A stretch of 64,000 bases of DNA. Source: Thioalkalivibrio sp. ALJ21 (GTDB taxonomy: Bacteria > Pseudomonadota > Gammaproteobacteria > Ectothiorhodospirales > Ectothiorhodospiraceae). The stretch lies in NCBI RefSeq assembly GCF_000378605.1, contig NZ_KB905156.1:725209-789208 (forward strand), read 5' to 3'. The notes beneath the pieces are model-generated. The model worked only from the letters and a program-made list of their open reading frames with translations. It was not told where the DNA came from and did no database searches. This document shows, piece by piece, positions 1 through 8,607 of this stretch. The stretch's first letter is position 1; each line of letters starts with the position of its first letter. Both the position numbers and the translations under genes were made by a program.

Positions 1-881
1 CCGAGCTGGAGATGGCGGTGGCCGCGGGGATCACGATCCACCTCGAGTCCGATACCGAACTGACGCGGGTCGCGGCGATCGCCGAACGTACCGGCAGGAC
101 GCCCTGCGTCGCGGTGCGCGTGAACCCCGACTTCGAGCTGAAGACCTCGGGCATGAAGATGAGTGGCGGGCCCAAGGTATTCGGCGTGGATGCCGAGTGC
201 GTGCCCGCGATGCTGGGGCGCATTGGCGAGCTGGGGCTGCACTTTCGCGGTTTTCACATCTTTTCCGGTTCGCAGAACCTGCGCGCCGAGTCGCTGGTGG
301 AGGCCCAGGGCCTGACCCTCGACCTGGCATTGCGCCTCGCCGACCATGCCCCGGGGCCGGTGGAGACACTGAACATCGGGGGCGGTTTCGGCATCCCCTA
401 TTTCCCGGGCGATCAACCGCTGACCCTGGGCCCCATCGCCGAGCAGCTCGAGCAACGCCTGCCGGAGGTGCGCGCGCGGATGCCGCGGGCCGAGATCATC
501 CTCGAGCTGGGCCGTTACCTGGTGGGGGAGGCGGGCGTGTACGTCGCCGAGGTGCTGGACCGCAAGGTCTCGCGCGGCCGGGTATTCCTCGTCACCAATG
601 GGGGGCTCCATCACCACCTGGCGGCCTCGGGCAACTTTGGCCAGGTGATCCGCAAGAACTACCCGGTCGCCATCGGCAACCGCATGGGGAAAACGGAAAC
701 CGAAGTCGTGGACGTTGTCGGGCCGCTGTGCACCCCACTGGACGTCCTGGGTCAGCAGATGGAACTGCCTCGCGCGGAGATTGGCGATCTGGTGGTGGTC
801 TTCCAGTCCGGGGCCTATGGCTACACGGCCAGCCCCAGGGGGTTCCTCAGCCACCCGGAGCCGGCGGAGATCCTCGTCTGA
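1..881 (+). CDS. PLP-dependent decarboxylase, exosortase A system-associated (5' end cut off)
   Basis: This is the C-terminal part of a fold-type III pyridoxal-phosphate decarboxylase of the diaminopimelate/ornithine decarboxylase family. The reading frame enters from outside the window (first full codon at 3), so the Schiff-base lysine domain is missing. Visible family signatures are the glycine-rich phosphate-binding stretch NIGGGFGIPYF, the ELGRYLV segment, and the C-terminal FQSGAYGY segment that normally carries substrate and dimer contacts. Its neighbours are an AMP-forming ligase, an acyl carrier protein and two hydrolases, the usual companions of the exosortase-A-associated decarboxylase. 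I infer that it decarboxylates an amino acid, possibly while carrier-bound, for polysaccharide tailoring. It converges on the ABC transporter gene with a 16-bp gap. The family is clear; the substrate is unknown. Confidence 0.85.
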   Translation, partial: ELEMAVAAGITIHLESDTELTRVAAIAERTGRTPCVAVRVNPDFELKTSGMKMSGGPKVFGVDAECVPAMLGRIGELGLHFRGFHIFSGSQNLRAESLVEAQGLTLDLALRLADHAPGPVETLNIGGGFGIPYFPGDQPLTLGPIAEQLEQRLPEVRARMPRAEIILELGRYLVGEAGVYVAEVLDRKVSRGRVFLVTNGGLHHHLAASGNFGQVIRKNYPVAIGNRMGKTETEVVDVVGPLCTPLDVLGQQMELPRAEIGDLVVVFQSGAYGYTASPRGFLSHPEPAEILV

Positions 882-897
882 CGCGAGGAGTCCGGTG

Positions 898-2697
898 TCA
901 GGCGTGGCCGGCGGCCAGCTGCTGGAAGTGCGTGCTGCCGTCAACCAGCATCTCCCAGCGGCCCTGGTCGACCAGACGCCCGCCATCGAGCACGTAGATC
1001 TGATCGCAGGGTTTGACAGTGCTCAGCCGGTGCGCGACCAGGATGATCGTCTTGTCGCCGCTCAGGTTGTGAATGGCGTCCATCACGGCGCGTTCGGTGG
1101 CGTTGTCCAGGGCGCTGGTGGCCTCGTCGAAGAAGAGCACCGCCGGGTCGCGGTAGAGGGCCCGGGCAATGCCGATGCGTTGACGCTGTCCGCCGGACAG
1201 GCGGGTCCCGCGTTCCCCGATCAGGGTGTCGTAGCCGTGCGGGAGGTCGTTCATCACGAAGTCGTGCAGGTTGGCCAGGCGCGCGGCCCGTTCCACCGCG
1301 GCATGGTCGACCTCGGCCTCCGGTACGCCCAGGGCGATATTGGCGGCGACACTTTGGTCGGCCAGGAAGATGTGCTGCGGGACATACCCGAGTGCCGCCT
1401 GCCATTGCCGCACGTTCGCCGCCGTGAGTGGCTGCCCGTCGACGACAATCGCCCCCTCGTCGGGTTCCAGCAGCCCGAGCAGGACATCCACCAGCGTGCT
1501 CTTGCCGGCCCCGGACGAACCCACCAGCCCGATGGTCGTGCGGGCCGGGATCTCCAGCGAGAGGTGGTCCAGTGCAACGCGGTCATGCTGGGGGTAGCGA
1601 TAGGTCACGCCCTCGACCCGAATGGCCTGCTGTGGTGACAGGGCAGCCGAGGCCTCGCCGCGCGGGGGCAGGATGTCGCCGCCCCGATCACCCAGATCCT
1701 TCAAGATGTTGTCGACCGCCGCAAAATTGAAGCGAAGTGCCGCCACGTTCTGGAAGATCTTCTGGAAGGCGGGAATCAGTTGCTTGCCCGCCAGCGCATA
1801 CAGGCCGAGCAGGGGAAGGGCCTGCGCCAGTCCCCCGTCGCCGGCCATCAGATACAGCACGAGCAGCAGTACGCCACCAAAGGCGATCGCCTCGATCGCG
1901 TATTGCGGGGTGTCCTGCAGGAGTACCGCATTCGCCTGGTGCCGGGCATAGCGCCTGGACGGGTGGCGGTAGCGCTCCAGGTAGTCGCGTTCGCGCCCCA
2001 GCAGGCGGATCTCCTTGGCGCCCGCGAAGGCCTCGGCCGCCGCGGTGAAACGCTCGCGGTTGGCCTCCACCCGGTCCTGTCCGATCCGGTTCAGCCAGAT
2101 ACGGGCCACGACATAGATGGCCGCATAGACGCTGCCCAGGCCCAGGGCCACGGTGAGCGCGAGCCACGGCTCGACCAGGATGAGCAGGACGATGAGCGAG
2201 ATGGCCAGCAGACCCTGGCTGACCAGGCGCATGGCCGGCATCAGAGCGCCACTGATCGCGTGCGTGGTCTCCTGCAGGATTGTCTTGGCCAGATCGCCGG
2301 AATTGCGGTGCAGGAAAAAGGTATAGGGCCGTCGCAGATAGTCGGCCATCAGACGGCGCGACAGTTCGTATTGCTGCATGTGGGAGAAGCGGGTGATCGA
2401 CCACTGCGTCAGCGCCTGCAAGAGCGTCCCGAGCATGAACATCACAAACGCGGCCATCCCCAGAAAGTAGAGAAACTCTCCGGTCGACTCGAAACCGAGG
2501 GTGTTGTACGCCTCGCTCAACAGCGCGTGGCCGTGAACCATGTCCGGGTCGGACAGCACCGCGAGAAACGGCATCACCGAAGCGACCCCCACGGTCTGCA
2601 TGAACGCCGTGATGATCATCAGGATCACCAGCAGCCCTACCTTGCGCCGGTCGCGGGGGTGCAAAAGGGCGTTCAACTTGCGCAAGGTTCCGAACAT
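898..2697 (-). CDS. ABC transporter, fused permease and ATPase (PglK/MsbA-like exporter)
   Basis: A 599-residue half-transporter. About five to six hydrophobic helices occupy residues 20-300 (type I exporter fold). The nucleotide-binding domain follows from about residue 355: Walker A GSSGAGKST near 393-401, signature LSGGQRQR near 505, and Walker B AVLFFDEATSALD just after. Half-transporters of this kind work as homodimers and flip lipid-linked glycans or lipids across the inner membrane. Inside a polysaccharide locus the likely cargo is a lipid-linked oligosaccharide or a tailored lipid, but the sequence alone does not fix it. The gene is divergent from the AMP-forming ligase at 2996. The start ATG at 2695-2697 opens a normal exporter N-terminus. 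Confidence 0.85.
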   Translation of the reverse strand: MFGTLRKLNALLHPRDRRKVGLLVILMIITAFMQTVGVASVMPFLAVLSDPDMVHGHALLSEAYNTLGFESTGEFLYFLGMAAFVMFMLGTLLQALTQWSITRFSHMQQYELSRRLMADYLRRPYTFFLHRNSGDLAKTILQETTHAISGALMPAMRLVSQGLLAISLIVLLILVEPWLALTVALGLGSVYAAIYVVARIWLNRIGQDRVEANRERFTAAAEAFAGAKEIRLLGRERDYLERYRHPSRRYARHQANAVLLQDTPQYAIEAIAFGGVLLLVLYLMAGDGGLAQALPLLGLYALAGKQLIPAFQKIFQNVAALRFNFAAVDNILKDLGDRGGDILPPRGEASAALSPQQAIRVEGVTYRYPQHDRVALDHLSLEIPARTTIGLVGSSGAGKSTLVDVLLGLLEPDEGAIVVDGQPLTAANVRQWQAALGYVPQHIFLADQSVAANIALGVPEAEVDHAAVERAARLANLHDFVMNDLPHGYDTLIGERGTRLSGGQRQRIGIARALYRDPAVLFFDEATSALDNATERAVMDAIHNLSGDKTIILVAHRLSTVKPCDQIYVLDGGRLVDQGRWEMLVDGSTHFQQLAAGHA

Positions 2698-2995
2698 GTA
2701 ATCAACCGGTTTTCAGCATCGAGATCCCTATGACGTATAGCGTTTTTTTACCCTCGAGGAAACGGGAAAGTGAGTCCTGACGGGGAGGAATGGCGCGTTA
2801 ATTACAAAACTCATGCGGCCGTCCAATCCGAAACATCAGGTAAATCCCCCGCGGTCGGGATTGCGTGATTTAACAGGTTTCCGGATTCTCCCAGAAGAGG
2901 GTGGGAAGCCAGCTTCCGGCGAGTATTCAAGTAAAAACCGCCGCCAGCAGGAGCGGCCTCCATCCCGTACATTTGTGACTTCAAGGAGTGGTCGG
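2698..2995. other. Divergent intergenic region between ABC transporter and AMP ligase
   Basis: About 300 bases separating divergent genes. The first part (2700-2810) is AT-richer than the surroundings and should hold the promoters. A plus-strand frame runs open back to 2813, but the sequence before 2996 has no protein character, and a clear AAGGAG at 2983-2988 marks the real start of the ligase. I saw no convincing sigma-54 site, terminator or repeat here. Confidence 0.5.
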
Positions 2996-4603
2996 ATGGC
3001 CATGGACGAGTACGGTTTGCACGCCGGTTTCCTGCATGCGGCAAGGCAGTTCGCGGATCGCCCGGCGCTGGATGTGGAGGGGGGCGAGATCCGTTATCGG
3101 GATCTCTACGCCGCCAGCGCCAGCCTGGCTTCGGACCTTCAGGCCGTCCTGCCCGCCGACGGGCCGCGCACGATCGGCGTTCTGGCCCAGCGCTCGCGCA
3201 TACTGTATCAGGGCCTTCTGGGGGTGCTGATGGCCGGGCACACGCTGGTACCCCTGAATCCGTCCTTCCCCCCCGAGCGAACACGGCGGATGGTCGATCT
3301 GGCCGGTCTGGGGGCCCTGGTCGTGGATGCCACCGGGATGCAGTCGCTGGATGGCTGGCTGGGGCCGGAACATTCCGATTGCGCGATCTGGCTGCCGACC
3401 CGGGAGGACTGCGATGCCTTTCGGTCCCGCTGGCCCGGACATGCCTTTCATGCCCTGGACGCGGCCTCGACCCCCGACGGATGGTCGCCGGCCCGGGTCA
3501 ATCCTGACGATCTCGCCTGTCTGTTCTTCACCTCGGGCAGTACCGGCGTACCCAAGGGCGTGGCCGTGCGTCATCGCAATGCGGTCCGGTTCGTCGCCAT
3601 GTCGCGGGAGCGCTATGACCCTCTGGGGCTGAGCGAGAATGATCGGTTCTCGCAGTTCTACGACATTACCTTCGACTCCTCGATGTTCGACCTGTACGTG
3701 GGCTGGGCCTACGGGGCGTGTCTTTGTTGCCCCTCCGCCCGGGAGTGGTTCAACCCCAACCGCTACATCGCCGACAAGGCCCTGAGCGTCATCGACATCA
3801 CGCCGTCGGCCGGCCATGGCATGAGTCGCCGCAACGGCTGGGCCCCCGGCCGTTTCCCCCAGCTGCGGCTGTGCCGCTTTGGCGGCGAGGCCCTGTCGGC
3901 GGAACTGGCCAGGATTATGGCGGCCGCCGCCCCCAACGCCACGATCGACAATGCCTACGGACCCACCGAGTGCACCGTCGATGCCTGCTTTTACCGCTGG
4001 GATCCCGAGCGGTCGCCGGCGGAGTGCATACACGGGATGGCGCCCATCGGCTATCCGGGCAACCAGGTTGGGGTTCTTGTGGTCGACGAGGCCTTTCGGG
4101 AAGTGCCAGAAGGAGGAGAGGGCGAACTGCTGATCAGCGGGCCACAGGTAAGCGCCGGGTACTGGAAGGATCCCGAGCGCACCGCGGCCGCGTTCATCCG
4201 GCTCGGGGAAGACGACACCCTTCATTACCGTACGGGCGATCTCGTGCGGCGCCCGTATCCCGAAGAGCCCCTGCAGTTTCTCGGACGCTTCGATCACCAG
4301 ATCAAGATTGGTGGCGTTCGCATCGAACTGGGCGAGATCGAACAGGCCCTGCGCGAGGCCGCGGCGACCGGCCAGGCCGTTGCGGTCGGCTGGCCGCGCA
4401 CCGCGAGCGGGGCTTCCGGCATCATCGCCTTTGTGGTCGCCGAGCACGCGGACGTGGAGGGGATTCGAGAACAACTGCGGAAGCGGCTCCCCACCGTGAT
4501 GGTGCCCCGGGAAATCCATCTTCTGGACGAACTGCCGCTGAACGCGAATGGCAAGGTCGATCGCAAGATGCTCGTCGAGACGCTGCAGGCGGCCGAAGCG
4601 TGA
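2996..4603 (+). CDS. AMP-forming acyl/aminoacyl ligase, exosortase A system-associated
   Basis: A 535-residue adenylate-forming enzyme resembling stand-alone NRPS adenylation domains and DltA. Motifs in order: P-loop TSGSTGVPKG at about 179-188, YGPTECTVD in the middle, YRTGDL, the hinge GRFDHQIKIGGVRIELGEIE, and the C-terminal catalytic lysine in NANGKVDRK (about K520). It should adenylate a carboxylic or amino acid and load it onto a phosphopantetheine thiol. The acyl carrier protein at 8076-8327 is the obvious acceptor, and the PLP decarboxylase at the window start may act on the loaded substrate. An upstream in-frame start at 2813 exists, but ATG 2996 has an AAGGAG seven bases ahead and starts at the conserved domain. 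Substrate identity is not predictable by eye. Confidence 0.85.
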   Translation: MAMDEYGLHAGFLHAARQFADRPALDVEGGEIRYRDLYAASASLASDLQAVLPADGPRTIGVLAQRSRILYQGLLGVLMAGHTLVPLNPSFPPERTRRMVDLAGLGALVVDATGMQSLDGWLGPEHSDCAIWLPTREDCDAFRSRWPGHAFHALDAASTPDGWSPARVNPDDLACLFFTSGSTGVPKGVAVRHRNAVRFVAMSRERYDPLGLSENDRFSQFYDITFDSSMFDLYVGWAYGACLCCPSAREWFNPNRYIADKALSVIDITPSAGHGMSRRNGWAPGRFPQLRLCRFGGEALSAELARIMAAAAPNATIDNAYGPTECTVDACFYRWDPERSPAECIHGMAPIGYPGNQVGVLVVDEAFREVPEGGEGELLISGPQVSAGYWKDPERTAAAFIRLGEDDTLHYRTGDLVRRPYPEEPLQFLGRFDHQIKIGGVRIELGEIEQALREAAATGQAVAVGWPRTASGASGIIAFVVAEHADVEGIREQLRKRLPTVMVPREIHLLDELPLNANGKVDRKMLVETLQAAEA

Positions 4604-4646
4604 ATAGCCCAGTGCTTTCAGGCCCTGCCACTGCGAGAGCGGCGAG

Positions 4647-5360
4647 ATGATGGATGCGCTGGTTCAGTTGCGCTCCTCCCTGCACCGACATGGCTGGTGG
4701 CGCACCCTGGCCCTCATCCCGCGGAACATCCTGTTCCGGCTGACGGACTTCGACCGCAAGCATGGCACCAATACCGGCATGCAGGCCGAAGACGATGCGG
4801 GTCTGCCGCAGGAGCACGAGGGATACGAGGGGGCCCCCCCGCGCCTGTTCCACAGGATCATCCGCTCCCTGGACATCGCCCCCGTGCGCTATGCGTTCAT
4901 TGATCTGGGATCGGGCAAGGGCAAGGCGCTGCTGCTCGCGTCGCATCACCCGTTTCGGCGGATCATCGGGGTCGAGTACAACGCGCGTCTGGATGCGATC
5001 GCCGCCGCGAATGCGCGGATCTACCGGCACCCCGAGCGCTGTATGCACCGAATCGAAACCGTCTGTGGCGACGCCGGTGCGTTCGAGTTGCCGCCGGGCG
5101 ACCTGTTGATCTACCTGTTCAACCCCTTCAAGGCCGCGATCATGGAGCGCGTGCTCGCGAACCTCGAGAGCGCCCTGCAGGCCGACGGAGAGCGGGACGT
5201 GCTGGTCGTGTACCAGAACCCGACCCAGCGAAGGCTGCTGGACGAGGCCCCGTTTCTGGAGCGGGTGGCCTACCGGGAGTACCGCACCAGGCGGCTCCAA
5301 AAAATGCCGATCGGTCGTGTCGCGGTGTACCGAAATCGCCGAGGCCCTGCGCGCGCCTAG
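4647..5360 (+). CDS. Class I SAM-dependent methyltransferase
   Basis: A 237-residue protein with the SAM-binding motif I IDLGSGKGKALL near residue 90, followed by the acidic ribose contact in GVEYNARLD. A later NPF segment (YLFNPFKAA) sits where motif IV lies in class I methyltransferases. It follows the ligase by 43 bases on the same strand, so the two are probably co-transcribed, which suggests methylation of a sugar or of the carrier-bound tailoring group. Its TAG stop shares the palindromic CTAG with the stop of the convergent glycosyltransferase at 5357. The methyl acceptor is unknown. Confidence 0.75.
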   Translation: MMDALVQLRSSLHRHGWWRTLALIPRNILFRLTDFDRKHGTNTGMQAEDDAGLPQEHEGYEGAPPRLFHRIIRSLDIAPVRYAFIDLGSGKGKALLLASHHPFRRIIGVEYNARLDAIAAANARIYRHPERCMHRIETVCGDAGAFELPPGDLLIYLFNPFKAAIMERVLANLESALQADGERDVLVVYQNPTQRRLLDEAPFLERVAYREYRTRRLQKMPIGRVAVYRNRRGPARA

Positions 5361-6370
5361 CTCCGTGCGAGCAGGGCCTTCACCGTACTGGCCCCCAGAT
5401 ACCCCCAGGTCTTCATGCGTCCCGGTCGGCGGACCAGGGCCTGAAAGAACGCGCGCCGGGCGATCCGTGGGTCTCCCTCCCAGTAATGGTGGTAGCCGAA
5501 GGTGAAACAGGCATCACCCAGGCGCTCGCGAACCCGGGGCCAGGGGGTCGTTTCGCCATTGGGTCCCACCAGACCCCAGCGGCCCAGCGCCCGCTGGACC
5601 ACTTCGACCTCGTAGTTCACATCCGGGTACTTGGTCATGCAGCCACGCCCGTGCAGGCGATAAAGGGCGGTGACCCGGTCCAGCTGGCGGTACTCGGTCA
5701 GGCGCGAGGCTCGAATCCAGTAGTCATAGTCCTGGCCGCGCTTGAGCTGCGGGTCGAACGGGCCGACCTGTTCCACCAGCTCGCGCCGCATCATCACCGT
5801 GATCGTATGCGGCAGGGATTCCATCAGCAGCTGGTTGTACACCCAGCCCGAACCCTCCGGGACAATCCCCGGCACCTCGGTCACCGGGACCGGGGGGTCG
5901 GCCAGGGTATGGGGCGGGGCGAACTGTCCGCTGGCATCGGGCTTCCACGCCAGAAAATCCGTGTGCACCAGGCCGATCTCCGGGTACTGCTGCATATACA
6001 GCACCTGGGCGGTCAGCTTGCCGGGCAGCCAGACATCGTCGGAATCGATGAAGGCGATGAAGTCGCCCTGGGCAGCCGCAATGCCGGTATTGCGGGCCAC
6101 GGCCGCCCCCTGGTTCTGCTGGGTCAGCAGCGTCAGACGGTTGCCATACCCGCGCAGGATCTCGACCGTCCCGTCGGTCGAGCCGTCGTCCACCACGATG
6201 AGTTCGATGCTGGGGTAGTCCTGATCCAGGACGCTGTCGACGGATTCGGCAATGTAGGCCGCCGTGTTGAAGGCCGGCATGACCACCGACACCAGAGGCT
6301 TGCGGGGGAGCCCTTCCGGCTCGGCCGGGGGTGCGTTGTGCGCCAGGGAGGCTTCCATGGGTGGCATCAT
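5357..6370 (-). CDS. Glycosyltransferase family 2
   Basis: A 337-residue GT-A fold glycosyltransferase. The N-terminal block shows the nucleotide-sugar signature VSVVMPAFNTAAYI, then VVDDGSTDGT and the metal-binding DSDD (DxD) in FIDSDDVWLPGK. A later QDYDYWIR segment resembles the acceptor/base ED-motif region of GT2 enzymes. It is cytoplasmic and adds a sugar from a nucleotide donor to a lipid-linked acceptor. It is the last gene of the minus-strand unit ACP - hydrolase 2 - hydrolase 1 - GT2. Its ATG overlaps the hydrolase 1 stop (ATGA), which implies translational coupling. Two ATGs sit in tandem at the start; a third at 6358 is also possible. Confidence 0.85.
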   Translation of the reverse strand: MMPPMEASLAHNAPPAEPEGLPRKPLVSVVMPAFNTAAYIAESVDSVLDQDYPSIELIVVDDGSTDGTVEILRGYGNRLTLLTQQNQGAAVARNTGIAAAQGDFIAFIDSDDVWLPGKLTAQVLYMQQYPEIGLVHTDFLAWKPDASGQFAPPHTLADPPVPVTEVPGIVPEGSGWVYNQLLMESLPHTITVMMRRELVEQVGPFDPQLKRGQDYDYWIRASRLTEYRQLDRVTALYRLHGRGCMTKYPDVNYEVEVVQRALGRWGLVGPNGETTPWPRVRERLGDACFTFGYHHYWEGDPRIARRAFFQALVRRPGRMKTWGYLGASTVKALLARS

Positions 6371-7251
6371 CCCGGGCTGTGTCCTGGTGCCTGGCGCAGC
6401 CAGTCATGTGTCCATGTCGCAACCTGGTCGCGCCATTCGCGGTGGGAAAAGGTGTGGTTGGCGTCCGGCAGTTCGCGCAGGGTCACGCGTGGCTGTTGCA
6501 GCAAGCCGTCCCAGGCCGGTGCATGGCTGGCCACATCCCGAAACTCGGCGGCCGTCAGGTCCTCTCCGCTCAGGACCAGCAGGATCGGCCCCCGAAAGCG
6601 GCGCCAGCCCTCGGCCATCCGGTCCGGCAAGGGGGCAGATGAAGCATCGGCACGGCCCTCGTCGGTCGCAGCCGGGGAAGCCCCGGCACGACGGCCCACT
6701 ACCGTGCCGACCATTCGTCCCAGGGAGCGCAGGGAGACCCAGGGGTTGAAGCGCCCCTTTAGGGCGCCTGACCAGAAGTTGCGCGAAACAAGCCGCTGGA
6801 GGTAGTAGGTCTTCAGGTAGGCGCGGGCCAGGCCCTCGTCGGTGCGGACCCACGGGTTGGCCAGCACCAGGCCCGCCACCCGGGGGTCCCGCCAGGCATA
6901 GAACAAGGCGGCGGAGGCCGCACCGCACAGCCCCCAGATCACGACCTCGCGCATTCCCGGTACCTCGGCCGAGAAGGTATCCATCGCCGCGCGCAGGTCA
7001 TCGTGCACCTCTTCGTAATCGCGCTGGGCGCCGGACGCGTCGCCCATGCCGCGAAAATCGAAGCGGAACACCGGGATCCCCTGGGCCGCCAGGTCGCGCG
7101 CCAGGAGCAGAAACTGGCGATGACTGCCGACGCGATACTGCGGGCCGCCCACGGCGATCAGGACGCCCCGTGCGGCCCCGGCGGCGCCGGGGTGAAGGAT
7201 GCCGAGCAGCTCATCCCCGCCCAGCCGGAAGACGACCGCCCGCTCGTTCAT
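6367..7251 (-). CDS. Alpha/beta hydrolase, exosortase A system-associated (hydrolase 1 type)
   Basis: A 294-residue alpha/beta hydrolase. The nucleophile elbow reads WGLCGAA, so the expected Ser of GxSxG is Cys (about C109). The likely acid is in LSGEDLT and the histidine in DANHTF near the C-terminus. A cysteine nucleophile is also known from dienelactone hydrolases and fits an acyl-transferring or thioesterase-like activity on a carrier-bound intermediate (inference). The open frame extends to 7680, but only from the ATG at 7249-7251 does the family begin, and that start overlaps the stop of hydrolase 2 by four bases. The gene pair next to ACP and ligase is the standard exosortase A arrangement. 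Confidence 0.85.
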   Translation of the reverse strand: MNERAVVFRLGGDELLGILHPGAAGAARGVLIAVGGPQYRVGSHRQFLLLARDLAAQGIPVFRFDFRGMGDASGAQRDYEEVHDDLRAAMDTFSAEVPGMREVVIWGLCGAASAALFYAWRDPRVAGLVLANPWVRTDEGLARAYLKTYYLQRLVSRNFWSGALKGRFNPWVSLRSLGRMVGTVVGRRAGASPAATDEGRADASSAPLPDRMAEGWRRFRGPILLVLSGEDLTAAEFRDVASHAPAWDGLLQQPRVTLRELPDANHTFSHREWRDQVATWTHDWLRQAPGHSPG

Positions 7252-8075
7252 GCCGCCTGCCCCAGGGATACGGTGTGTCCCAGGCAATCCATGGTGTGTT
7301 CCAGCAGGGCCGGGACCTCGAGGATGTCCGGCGCATTCCAGAAGGGTTCGCCGAGGACAACGAAGGCGTGTGCTTCCACCCCCTGCTCGTGCCACGTGTC
7401 CAGCGTCCGGGTGCTCCCCGGGGACAGAGCAGCGCCCTCGCTGTCGCTGACCTCGAACCAGTACACCGGCCCGTGTGGCGGTGGTGCCAGGCGGGCCTTT
7501 GCCAGTGCCTCTGCCAGTGCTGGCGCCAGGGTATAGCCCGCGACCTCGATGGCTTCTCCCGCCTCCAGTCGGCCGCGCAACTGCCCCGTGCTTTCCTTCT
7601 CCCCGCCCATCATGGCGGCGGCCATGCGCAGGCGGAGGAATTGTGTCAGGTGCTGTTCGCCGTTGGTGACCGGTTGCCACAGCACGGTCGCCGCCACCGA
7701 CGGGGCGCGGGTGGCCAGAAGGTCGCTGATCAGCAGGGCGCCCGCGCGCAGTCCCCAGAGGATCAGGGGGCCTTGGTCGTCGGATTTCGCCTCCAGGTGA
7801 TCCAGGCAGCGCGCGAGGTCGTCGAGCCAGTTCTCCCAGCGCGCATCGCCAAAATCGCCTCCGCTGTCGCCGCAGCCGTACAGGTCCGGCAGCAGGACGG
7901 TGTACCCCTCGCGGGCCATGCGCCGGGCCTGCAGCGCCACCATGCGCCGGGCCTTGTTCAGCTCCTCGGCAAACGGGGGTACGAACAGGACCCGCCCGCG
8001 GGCAGGGGTCCGGGCGGCCGGGTGCAGGACATAAAAGACCGGTCCGGCGCAGCCCGGCAGGAAACCGGCCTCCAT
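7248..8075 (-). CDS. Alpha/beta hydrolase, exosortase A system-associated (hydrolase 2 type)
   Basis: A 275-residue alpha/beta-hydrolase-fold protein. The first half shows RVLFVPPFAEELNKARR and LLPDLYGCGDSGGDF, typical of the strand and oxyanion region. At the nucleophile elbow the sequence is WGLRAGA, so arginine (about R110) stands where Ser or Cys is expected. It may be non-hydrolytic, scaffolding, or use other residues. It starts two bases after the ACP stop and its own stop overlaps the hydrolase 1 start (ATGA), so ACP, hydrolase 2, hydrolase 1 and GT2 form one tight operon. Family assignment is firm; catalytic activity is doubtful. Confidence 0.85.
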   Translation of the reverse strand: MEAGFLPGCAGPVFYVLHPAARTPARGRVLFVPPFAEELNKARRMVALQARRMAREGYTVLLPDLYGCGDSGGDFGDARWENWLDDLARCLDHLEAKSDDQGPLILWGLRAGALLISDLLATRAPSVAATVLWQPVTNGEQHLTQFLRLRMAAAMMGGEKESTGQLRGRLEAGEAIEVAGYTLAPALAEALAKARLAPPPHGPVYWFEVSDSEGAALSPGSTRTLDTWHEQGVEAHAFVVLGEPFWNAPDILEVPALLEHTMDCLGHTVSLGQAA

Positions 8076-8327
8076 CTAGGCACCATTCTTGTGTTCAACG
8101 AAATCGACCAGGGCGCCGACGGTCTCGAACGTCTCCGCACTGACGTCATCGTCATCAATGACGATGTCGAACTGTTCTTCCATCTCGTTGATCAAGGAAA
8201 CCACCGCCATGGAATCCAGTTCGGGGACCCCGCCCAGCAGGGGGGTGGAGCGGTCAAAGTGCTGGGCGCGGCCGTTCAGGCCGAGGGCGCTGTCAAGCAA
8301 GGCCTTGATGTGCTCGAGCGTCGACAT
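8076..8327 (-). CDS. Acyl carrier protein, exosortase A-associated
   Basis: An 83-residue acidic helical protein with the phosphopantetheine attachment motif ELDSMAVV; the modified serine is about residue 39. It is probably charged by the AMP-forming ligase at 2996 and serves as the carrier on which the PLP decarboxylase and the hydrolases act. It is not the fatty-acid-synthesis ACP, which would be expected beside fab genes. It is the first gene of the minus-strand operon running down to 5357. The ATG at 8325-8327 is preceded on the minus strand by GGAGATCAGC, giving a reasonable Shine-Dalgarno. Confidence 0.9.
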   Translation of the reverse strand: MSTLEHIKALLDSALGLNGRAQHFDRSTPLLGGVPELDSMAVVSLINEMEEQFDIVIDDDDVSAETFETVGALVDFVEHKNGA

Positions 8328-8607
8328 AATGCTGATCTCCTGTTCCCTGGTGGCGCATTCCGCATACTTCCAGAAGCCCTATTGTGAAAGTTTGTGGCCG
8401 ACAACTGGAGACCTTGCGGGTACCAAATAATCAATACTTTAAAGTGGTCGGCAGTCCCTCCATCATTGAGTTTTACCTTTTGCCGGCATTTTTTGTTTGC
8501 TGGAAGGTAAACGCGGAAACTTGTATATCGGCATGCCCACGGACGCCATCACAGGCGGGTATTTGCTGCTGTTTCCTTGAACGCCACTTCAGGCGACAGG
8601 AAGGCCA
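8328..8607. other. Divergent promoter region between ACP and asparagine-synthase-like gene
   Basis: 280 bases with AT-rich stretches (8425-8445 and 8470-8530) suited to promoters in both directions. I looked for GG-N10-GC sigma-54 spacing on both strands and found only N8, N9 or N12 near-misses. An AGGAAGG just ahead of 8608 serves the plus-strand gene. No terminator or repeat was seen. Confidence 0.4.

Noticed and set aside
8328-8607. Sigma-54 promoters between ACP and the asparagine-synthase-like gene
   Set aside because: Spacing between GG and GC elements is 8, 9 or 12 bases in all near matches, not 10.
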